Positions 52,188-61,163 of a DNA stretch of 64,000 nt are shown in pieces (the first letter of the stretch is position 1; the number at the start of each line of letters is the position of its first letter). The notes beneath the pieces are model-generated. The model was not told the DNA's origin. It did no database searches and saw only the letters and a list, made by a program, of their open reading frames with translations. The position numbers were made by a program, and so were the translations under genes. Source of the DNA: Strigamia acuminata (lineage: Eukaryota; Arthropoda; Chilopoda; Geophilomorpha; Linotaeniidae); the NCBI GenBank assembly GCA_949358305.1, contig OX442314.1:41612581-41676580 (forward strand), given 5' to 3'.

Positions 52188-53319
52188 TGTGATGGATCGC
52201 GAGTCTAGGTGGTTTAGAAGCGTTTGAAAGACGCCGCGAAACAGTAAATTCACACACCCTGGTAGTTTCGTACCTGCCGTAAATCGAATGTGCGCAGGAA
52301 GTGGCAGCTAACACACTCTCAGATACTGTGCACCACACTAATATTTATTTGTGGCCGGGTATCCCGAGCAGTAAAACTCGGGGACAGAATGTCCGGTAGT
52401 CGCGTCTGAACCAAAACCCAACGCGTGACCCGCCAACAATCGTGTTTTCACACGAAGGCAAACGAATGCACGTCTCGTAGTGGCTCATAAGCAACCCCAA
52501 ACTGTCGAGTTTGAACGAGGATGGGCAATTTACTCGTGCTTATACAACGCACGGGCCCTAAACCTAACTCTAAACCTGACTTAATGCTTAATTAAAGCTA
52601 AAGCCCGAATGGCAGGCGGCTAAACTAAGCTAAACGCACGCGCAAGCGAAATGAAAGACACAAACTTCGAACTTATGGCCAACAAATCCTGTTTGGCCTT
52701 GGATGACGCGTCACGGCGATAAAATATGAACAAAAAGGAGCAGGAAAACAAATGGTGAACGAGTGGTGTAAAACCGTGAGTTAACACGCGAAATGAAATG
52801 AAAGCCTGAAACCGTGTTGCAGAATTCCAGGGCGAAAGCAAAGCCACAAGTGAGCTTCGGAGTTAAACCTCAGCCATGAGCACCGGCTCCAAAGGAGCAC
52901 CTACGCGTTCGGGATACTGAGATCAACTGAAGCAAAAGAGGAAAAAAAGGGTGAGAGGTAAACTTGGACTCAACCAAGCTTGACCAATCACGGAAGAGTC
53001 AAGAGCCAATCACCACTGTCGGTGCATACTGATGAGTATGACTGATGACGACGCGTGATGACCAGAATAGATATGCAAAGAAGTTTGCATCCAAATCATA
53101 AACGAAAGAGAAAAAACTAGGAGTAGATAAGAGAAAAGTGAGAGAATGAAGAGAAAGTTAGGAGTGAGTAAGGGATAAGATAGATAGAAAATGAGGAAAA
53201 CTCACGAATGAACATAAACAATACAACAACACAAGGTAAAGACAAATTAAGGTTTAATACAACACAAACACGGGTTAACAATGCGTAAACTATACGCGTA
53301 GGAAACACGGGCCGTGACA
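52188..53319 (-). repeat. 5' LTR of gypsy element 1
   Basis: This is the direct repeat partner of 42,978-44,109. The primer-site region lies at 52,168-52,187. Confidence 0.95.
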
Positions 53320-53323
53320 AAGT

Positions 53324-54671
53324 ATTTTTTCTATTCTCATTACTGTCGAAAATGCTTTGATTTCTTTAATGTTTTATTTGGCTTGAATAAATCGTATGTT
53401 TCCGTTGACAAATACAGTGCTGCCATCTAGTGGCCAGCATGTTAATCAATATACCATCAAACCACAGGAGGAAATGGAGGAAACAGGAATGAAGTACGTT
53501 CGAGAGTTCCGTAGAAAAATAGCCCTGTGGTTTTGTTTGTTGATTCTTGATGGGATAAACTTCGAATGCAATTAATTTTAATTTGAAAAAATAATTTTTG
53601 TACACAATCAAAATTTTGTAATAAAACGGTCTCCAAAACCTCCATTATCTCAGATGTCGTATGATTTTACGTCACATCTTATCAAAAATTTCCAGTTCCG
53701 CCGTTTAATTGTAACACGACAAAACTGTGTTTCTATTGGCTAAAAATAAAGCAAAACAAAACATCACGTTCGGATTTTAAAATTGAGATTAATTTATAAA
53801 AATAAAATAAAATAAACCATTCATTTAACACTGCAAATTACCACACTTATTCAACTTTAATAACTAAATTTATTTTAAGTGCGCCTTTCCGCGGCATTTC
53901 AAATTACCGTTTGTGGCCACAGCGAGAGATAAGCAAAACCAGAGTCAATAGAGTCTATTGACTCTGACAAAACGGAGCATCGACGACTGACGACACTTTT
54001 GATAACTACGACTAGGAAAATATCTTTCTTTTTGTTTTCGATAAATTTTTTTCCAGATTGTTTTAATTCTCTTAAATGTAAATTATTAAATTAGAAAATA
54101 CAAATTGGAAATGTGTGCTGTCATCAATCATTCATGTCAAATGCTGACACTAGTTCTCAATTTTAAGTAGTGAGTTCCAAAGTCCTAGTTGCAAATGATG
54201 ATTTGAAGTTGAAAATTTGGTATTTCTTGTAGATTCCAAGATGGCAGTCAGAGTAGAAAATAAAGCACACACACACAGTTTTGAGTCTAAAGTTATACTA
54301 ATGTTTTATTTCACTGGAGGGTCTTTTTAATTATTTACAACAAGCACTCCTATTGGTTTAACAGAGTCAAGCCCAACAGGAGGATACAATTAAAGATGGA
54401 GGCACATTCCGAACTTGGAAGTGTCTCCGGGGTCATCTCTGGGGTCACAGACCCCAATTTGGGTGAAAATAAAACACTTAAAATTAATGAAATAAAAAGA
54501 AAACACAATAAGTGCAATAATATCAATTATATAAAATCAACAATTTGCAAACAAACACAAAATACACATTAACACTTTAGAAATTGCAAATTAATATAAG
54601 AATAAAGAATTTCAACAACCAAATGGTAAAATGAAATCAAAAAACTTGTAAAACCACACGGTTTTCACAAT
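53324..54671. other. Intergenic region
   Basis: AT-rich with no gene recognised. It holds the second dispersed-repeat copy at 53,755-53,905, a short inverted motif (AGAGTCAATAGAGTC / TATTGACTCT, 53,941-53,966), and TTTATT at 54,305-54,310, the complement of a poly(A) signal for the minus-strand fucosyltransferase. Confidence 0.6.
53755..53905. repeat. Dispersed repeat, copy 2
   Basis: Partner of 16,408-16,565; shares AACATCACGTTCGG, ACCACACTTATTCAA and GTGCGCCTTTCCGCGGCA-type blocks. Retroelement or MITE origin is not established. Confidence 0.6.
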
Positions 54672-55335
54672 TCATTGCAGACTGGCGGCAGAAATGGGAA
54701 TCCAATTCGGGAGATGTAGTCCTTGGAATTTTTTTAAAATGGACGTATTGTTGTTGCAGTAATCGGTGTAGTAAATGACTTGGCCCCCTGCCAAATAGGC
54801 GGCCCAAAAGCCAAAGGTGCCCTGCGTGATGATCGTGTGGTTGCAATGCGCCAGAATTGCCATGGTGGTGCAAGGCGAAAACGATTGGTCGACGAAATAG
54901 GCAGGAGGTTTGATATCGCTCAGCGCCGATTTACACCAAACGATATCGTCGCTCGCCACTACGAACACAGAGTTTGGATACTTGGCCAGCATGAGTCGCA
55001 TGGCTTTCTTCAAATATCTTTCGTCCACCACTTTGCACGATTCCTTCTTCAAGTACGCGGGGTAGTCAGTCCGGCGCACGTGGATTCCGATATAGACGGA
55101 CGATGTATCGTTTCGGGCGATAGTTCGGAAAAAGGCACGTGCCGCGCTCTGGGACGCGGCGGAAAATCGCAATTGTCGTCGCACTTCCGCTTCGTGGTCG
55201 TGGAAAAACCTCCAGTCGTTCGGGAAGCCCGTGAGGTTGATGGGATTGTCGGCGCAAGACAATCGCCGGTAGTCGTAGTGCATGAGATGATCGAGGGAAA
55301 CGTTGGTCCAGGGCACAAAGCGGTCGACGTGGCGG
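54672..55335 (-). CDS. Alpha-1,2-fucosyltransferase (GT11), terminal exon
   Basis: This exon begins after an acceptor (TTTTTTATTGTAG) at 55,335 and encodes about 220 residues, starting RHVDRFVPWTNVS. It has the three GT11 motifs: YIGIHVRRTDYP (GDP-fucose binding, HxRRxDY), FVVASDDIVWCK, and HCNHTIITQGTFGFWAAYL near the end. GT11 enzymes add fucose to galactose in alpha-1,2 linkage on glycoproteins and glycolipids in the Golgi. Related full proteins are about 350 residues with an N-terminal membrane anchor, so the 5' exon or exons are missing. They should lie at higher coordinates, where a Harbinger fragment and gypsy element 2 now sit, so the gene may be split by large introns or broken. Confidence 0.85.
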
Positions 55336-55666
55336 CTACAATAAAAAATCTGTTTTAACGATTGTGTGACATTATTTAAATGTCAATTTGTCTCAACATC
55401 CAGTGAGTTTTTGCACTATCTGGTGGATACAGCCGAAAACGCTCATTCTGCAGGTGAGCTTCAAGGACGATTTTTATGACCACGACTCTAGATTAAAACA
55501 AATAAACAAACGATAACTCAAACGAAGTAATAAAACAAAATAATTTTGTTTTATTTTTGTAACCTCCTTTCAGCTTAATACTATCGAGAAAAAAATTGAA
55601 ATTAAGCAATACCGGTATGTAAAATAAAATAAACGACGTTTGTTCGTAAAAGGAATAAATTTTAAT
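55336..55666. other. Intron or intergenic sequence
   Basis: AT-rich, upstream of the fucosyltransferase exon on its strand. I could not find a further exon in it. Confidence 0.5.
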
Positions 55667-56017
55667 TTACCGGATAATAATAGTTAATAAAAATAAAATA
55701 TAAATTTTCAAACAAAAAAAAATAACAACATAGTTTTTTCTAGTGCATTTAAATTGCAATACAATGTAATCTAACCTGAATAAAGTTATTAAAAGTTGCA
55801 TCTCAACTGATAGTTGTGGCCTTCTTGTGTCATTCTTGAATACAGGATTACCTTTGATAAGGTCCAAAATCTGAAGAAACATTTGCTTGCTGGTTCTTGC
55901 ATACCTAGCAAACCTTAGATCATCATACATGGTTAACAAATTAATGAAGTCAAGCGATTTTGTAATTTTTTCTCTTTTGTTTATGTATCTGATAGAATGT
56001 ACTATATCACAGTACAT
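55667..56017 (-). pseudogene. Harbinger-like transposase N-terminal fragment
   Basis: 116 residues from an ATG at 56,017. The stretch DLRFARYARTSKQMFLQILD, then PVFKNDTRRPQLSVEMQLLI and TLFRL resembles the helical N-terminal region that precedes the DDE domain in PIF/Harbinger-type transposases (F-R-x-S...F...LL..I....P...RP..PVE.QL...L.RL). No catalytic D or E segment follows; the frame decays into IVLQFKCTRKN. It is a relic. Identification is by pattern only. Confidence 0.4.
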
Positions 56018-56235
56018 CTACCATAAATTTTATTTCATGTTAATTAATTAACTCTTAAATGTATAAACATAATGTGCTTTACTTCTAAGTAAGTGTCCAA
56101 TGCTTCATCTTCTAAAGTTTTGCTATCTGCTAAAAGAAAGTCTACCACAAAATTGTACTCTAAAACCCAACACACATCAGCTTTCCTTAGAACTTGATCT
56201 GAAACCCCAGATCAATTTTTTACAGTTAAACAATC
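56018..56235. other. AT-rich spacer
   Basis: No feature is seen. The border with the gypsy 2 LTR is not certain because its 3' LTR is outside the window. Confidence 0.4.
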
Positions 56236-57949
56236 TGTGACGGTTACACTGTCATGCACTTTGTTAGTATAGGACGATTATTTCACCAATAGATGGCGCT
56301 GATACGTTTTAGCGGTAATTTCAAATTTCGACAATTTTTGAGTGAATAAAATATAAATTACTATTTATATTTTATTCTACTGCGACTTTAGACACTTTTA
56401 AATACTTTTGGATGTTTAAATACTAGTTGATTTATTTGTCACATAATTCTATTGAATTATGTGCAAACTCTACACCTGGTGAAGTCACCCCTCATCACCC
56501 ACTGTGAGTTGGACTCCTTTTGGATTATAGTCAAAGGGACTTAATCCAAAATGTGTCCTGCGTATCCAGTTCCTGTAGTGGACCTAGTAGAAGACTATGT
56601 CCTGAGTATCCACTTCCTATGATCTGGGATTGGATGGATTTGACTGCCCAGTGATCCCATTGGATCACTGAACAGCTATTCTCCTCACCGAGTATATATC
56701 CCCCTGCAAAACGGATATAGCTCGCTCTTGTTCTGTTTTTGTTTGATACTGATATTACTTGAGCACATACTATACTTCTCTGCGTTCCGACAATCCGTTG
56801 TAGAAATACTTTGTATTTAGTGTAAGTATCTAGAGTGGGTAGAAGACTCACAGACACACTTCCCGCCTCTTCATGCCAACATTCCGTTGTAGAAATGTAG
56901 TAACTAGAGTGGAGAGATTCACAGACACATTTAAGTGTAGTATCTAGAGTGGGGTACAACCCACAGACGCACTCCCTCCAGCTTCATGCCAACATTCCGT
57001 TGTAGAATGCAGAATCTAGAGTGGAGTAAAATTCACAGACGCATTGGTAATGTAGAATCTAGAGTGGAGTATTTATATTTCACAGACGCATTATCAGAGT
57101 AATCGACGCGGAGTAATTTCCCGGTTACTCTTGTGGTGACCCTGCGGGTGGTCGTCCCTCCAGTGGACGCCATCCGCATGAGTCACTAGGAAAGGTCAGT
57201 TCCCTCGCGTTGGCTCCGCCTTCCCCCCCTGGGAAGCGCGTGCCCCGAGGGGGTGAGGTGACGCGTGGCCGGCCCCCATTGGCCGAGCCAGGCCCCTCAC
57301 CCTGGCCTATATCAGGTAGAGTTTCGCGCCCTACAAGCAGAACTTACACAAACGACACCAAGAACACAGCAACTACCTCACCGTCAGGCCAACTCCACCA
57401 AAAGTTAGGATTGATAGAGGACCGCTGATTCCAGTGCAACTGTAACTCTCACGAATTTACACTGTGTGTTATTTTCCCGCAAAAGCAGGAAAATAACCCT
57501 TGTGGATTCACACTAAATAATTGACCCACGATTATTTCCATTGCGAAGTGTCCGAGTGCCCTGTAAGAAACTCCCCGTTTCTGGACGGAGCCTTGCGACG
57601 CTAAAACTAACCCCTAGACAACAGGCACGGATAGAAGACTCGAAAGAGCATTCCACCGCGTCCGTGAACGACGAATCCGTGACGAATTTACGACAACTCG
57701 AGACGCCGCCTTTGTTCCGCCGACCACGCGGAACCGACGACGCCATCTTGGGAAATCCTTTGTTCGACTCTGACCAAGTCGACTCTAGTTTTATACTGAG
57801 TGTATTTTAAGGCTTACGCCTATTGAATAAACCTATTTGTTCATTTAAATATACTTAGTATTCATTTGGGTAATTTACATATTTAGTAAGATCACAGGTA
57901 AAGTAATACACGTTAGCTCATTAAACCTATCACCAGGTAGGACGCGACA
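56236..57949 (+). repeat. Probable 5' LTR of gypsy element 2
   Basis: The right end is well placed: GACGCGACA at 57,949, then TGGGGTCCAGCCGGGATT from 57,952, which resembles a tRNA-Pro-type primer site (TGGGGGCTCG-CCGGGAT). The left end TGTGACGG at 56,236 is only a guess from the TG...CA rule. A TATA-like CTATATC at 57,307 with a GC-rich region just upstream, and AATAAA at 57,826, fit a U3-R-U5 layout. Confidence 0.5.
56735..57090 (+). repeat. Imperfect tandem repeats in the LTR
   Basis: Five or so repeats built from ATTCCGTTGTAGAAAT, TATCTAGAGTGG and TTCACAGACGCA blocks, spaced 50-80 bases. They lie upstream of the TATA-like motif, where U3 enhancers sit in many gypsy elements. Confidence 0.75.
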
Positions 57950-58043
57950 CGTGGGGTCCAGCCGGGATTTTGAAATAAATCTCAACTGAACTTGTGATCT
58001 CTCATTTAATATAATAACCCAAATCGAAGAATTACTCAAAGAA

Positions 58044-61000
58044 ATGTCAGACCAAGATGAACAATCCGCGTCTGATAACGAGCGACCTACGCTCGAAAAG
58101 GGAAAACGGACCTCCGACTATAACTTAAGGTCGGGCGGCCCGGTTCCCGAACAATCCGCGAAGGCGAAAGCCCGAGCGAATCGGAGGAAAGCAAAGGCGC
58201 AGAAAGAGGAAGCAGCTGCTTCGCTCGAGGCCCTAACCGAGCCCGAGCGAGAGCCGCTCTCCTCAGATATGCCCTTTGTCGAAGATACCGATACGGAAGT
58301 CCTAGAAAATCAAGAAGAAATTCGCGATACAACAACAGGACGAGTGCCGATACTGGTAGCCGAGGAGAAGACGGGAACTCCGAGGCGAACAACCACAATC
58401 GACAGCAACCCATCACCGGCAAAAAGTCACCAATCCGCCCCCCTAAACGAAACTCCGGTACGAAGCACGAGCGGGACCCCGATGGCCTCCAGCGCCTCGG
58501 CGAGACCTGCCCCTGTTTCCCCCGAAGTAGCCCATTTAATTCATCTATCGCAACAAGCAGCCCGACTGAAGGCAGTAACCGATATTCCGCCGGGAACGTC
58601 AGTCTGGGACTCGATTACTATACTCACAAAAGCAATTTGCGCAGCACAGGCCCCGACGCCAGTCGCAAGACCAGCGGCGGAGACGCCTGTATCGCAAGAA
58701 ACGCCGAGTGACGTAGGTAACTTCGTGCCCGATCCTCACAAAGCCCTTCACGAATCTCGGGAGAAAGCCCGAGAAGAATCGAGGCAGGAAACGATAAATC
58801 GTCAGCGTAGAGTAAGCGCTGAGAGGAGAGAGCTTTGGAACGAGGAAGAGGAACGACTACAGTGTGAAAAAAGGACCACGGAGGAAACGGAAGAAATGGT
58901 ACAGAAGATAAGGGAAGAGCAGGAAGCAAAAATACAAAGAGAATGGAATAATACAGTAGAAGGAAGGCACAGAGAAGCCCAAGACTACGAAGAACAATTC
59001 TGAGCCCTCCTGGCCCAACGAAAAGCCGAGAAATTGCAGAAACTGAGAGAAGAAGCTCAGCGGCAACACCAGAAGTGGGAAGAACAATACCACGAAAGGA
59101 TGAAAGCCGCAAGAGCAAGGAGAGAAAAGGAGCAATTTCTTGAAGAACAAGAAGAATGGGAGCGGTACAGATGGACCGACGAGTACCAAGCTAAGAAAAA
59201 AGCGATAATTGACGAGCAAAAACGATGGGAAGCCGAAAATTGGGAAAAGGAAACAGAGAAATTCCAAAGAGAGTACGAGCAGGACGTTTCGGAGAGAAAG
59301 AAAAAGGAGGATCCGAAAGCGGACAAAGAGCCCACCAGCGGTTCCAACGCCGAAACAAAAAAGAGGAAGTCACAGGAAGACGACCAACCGGATAGAAAAT
59401 CCAGAAACCGTAACCCCTCGAAACAATCCGAAAGAAGCGCCGCAATCGACGCGTTACTTAACAAAAAGAACGCGAATAAGGACCGCGAGCGCCCAGAAAG
59501 AGAAGAGAATAAATGGCATTCTTTTTACGGGAGCAGCGACGAAAAGGAGCTGCCGCCCTCCGGAGGCTCGAAGAAATCACGGGATGGCGAAGAAGTCCCC
59601 CCGAAGGGACCAAGAGACCGCCCACAAGGCGACCCTTCCGACCCCTCTGATTCATCGGACGACGACGACCAAAGTCGACCATCATCCGGATCGCACCGAG
59701 AGAGCCGCGGCAGCAACCAGCACCATTCGGACCGACCGAATGCCTCCAACCGATCTTCGCACAGCTCTCGCCCTTCCATACAGGAGGGGAATTTCCAGGA
59801 CTCTGCCGGCCGACAATATACAATGGCTGAACTGGGACGTGCCTTATTGAACTCTTTCCGAAAGGAAGGAATCGACTTAGGCCACCCCGGAGATGAACAT
59901 AACCGCGCCGGTGAAAGGGTCAAACGCAAATATGGCGTGCGTAACGAACCAGCGGTCGAAGCCACGGGCAACATCCGCTGGCAACACTACGTACAAACGC
60001 GATACGACGGTTCGTGGAAAGCGGGAGACCGCTTCCTCGACGAAGTCATGAGAATTAAGAAAGCTACAAAGGCGACCGTCGCCGATATGCTTACACACGG
60101 CCTAGTGGAGTTAACCACCGGGTCAGCCCGCGAGTGGTACCAAGGGCTGAAAAATCCGACCTGGGACGACTTTCTCGTCCGTTTCGACCTTCGATACGGC
60201 GAGACACCAGACGAGATCAGCAACAAATTGCGTGGCCTCCGTCAAGCCCCAGGTGAAACACTCGCCGATTATGACGCCCGAGCGAAATTACTCTTCGCCC
60301 GAGCACCGTACGAAATTAACCCTGCCGGGTTTACGATGATTTTCTATGGGGGATTGTCAGCACATTCCCAACGAATATTGCTGGACATGCGTGCTCCCCG
60401 CACTGGCAACTATCGGGATGTCAGTAATTATCTCCTAACCAATACGCTGGAGATAGAACAAAGGTACTACGCCTCACTGCCACCCGAAGAGGCGGAAGCC
60501 CACGAAAAGCGACTGATAACCAGCGCCGAACGCCATAAAGCTTCAGAGAAACTAATGAGACCGAGCGAATATCTCAGCGGCATAATGAGCCTCACTGAGG
60601 CGTCTTCGGGACGGACGTTAACACCAAACACCGGTATAACGCTCCCAAGCAACCCGATTGCTGCCCCAAAGAAAGCTCCGACGACTACGGCGATGCAGGT
60701 GACCTCGACTGACTTAGCCGCCTCGGCAAAAGCAGAAGAAGCGTCACCTCCCGCGGCGGTCGCCGAGCCAGCAGAGGAATCAAGCGATGAAGAAGACCTG
60801 CACGAGCACCTCGAGAACTTATCGACGGGGTGCGACGACCAAGGTCCGTACCTTCATCACGCGCACCGAGCGCTAGCCATCACCCAATTCAGAGCTCACG
60901 CCCGCGCCGCCAAGGAAAAAGGGGCGCCGGGCCTCAAAAGACGGTTCCCAACAGCATTCGTCCCGAAAAAACCAGGTTTCACACCCACGGGCGACAAAAG

Positions 61001-61163
61001 CAATATTAAATGCTACAGCTGCGGGGAATACGGCCATTATTCCGACAAATGCGAAAAAACGGCCAAAATCACTAGCGAGACACAGACTATGATGAAGATG
61101 ATGGCCGAGTTAAATATCGCCCTGGCAAAAAACTGCCAAGCGCAGGCGTCGTCGAAGAAATAG
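58044..61163 (+). CDS. Gypsy 2 gag, interrupted by in-frame UGA
   Basis: From the ATG at 58,044 (MSDQDEQSAS) the frame is open to TGA at 59,001-59,003, then continues in the same frame to TAG at 61,161, about 1040 codons in all. The first part is acidic and basic low-complexity, then comes a long Arg/Glu-rich coiled coil that spans the stop (QDYEEQF before, ALLAQRKAEKLQKLREEAQ after). The capsid core follows (TTGSAREWYQGLKNPTWDDF, RFDLRYGETPDEI, LRQAPGETLADYDARA), and a CCHC knuckle CYSCGEYGHYSDKC at about residue 990. The UGA is probably a CGA or TGG mutation or, less likely, a readthrough signal. Confidence 0.85.

Larger units (their letters stand above)
42978..53319 (-). mobile_element. 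Complete Ty3/gypsy retrotransposon 1 (10.3 kb)
   Basis: The LTRs of 1132 bp (42,978-44,109 and 52,188-53,319) read, on the element's strand, TGTCACGGCCCG to CATCACA, and differ at two adjacent bases (about 43,297-43,298 against the other copy). AAGT flanks both sides (42,974-42,977; 53,320-53,323). The primer-site region inside the 5' LTR is TTGGTGCCGAAACCCGGGA, whose tRNA I cannot assign, and a purine tract (CTGTGGGGGCG) precedes the 3' LTR. It contains gag, protease, reverse transcriptase, RNase H and integrase in the gypsy order. No envelope gene is seen. Insertion is recent, but pol is frameshifted. Confidence 0.95.
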
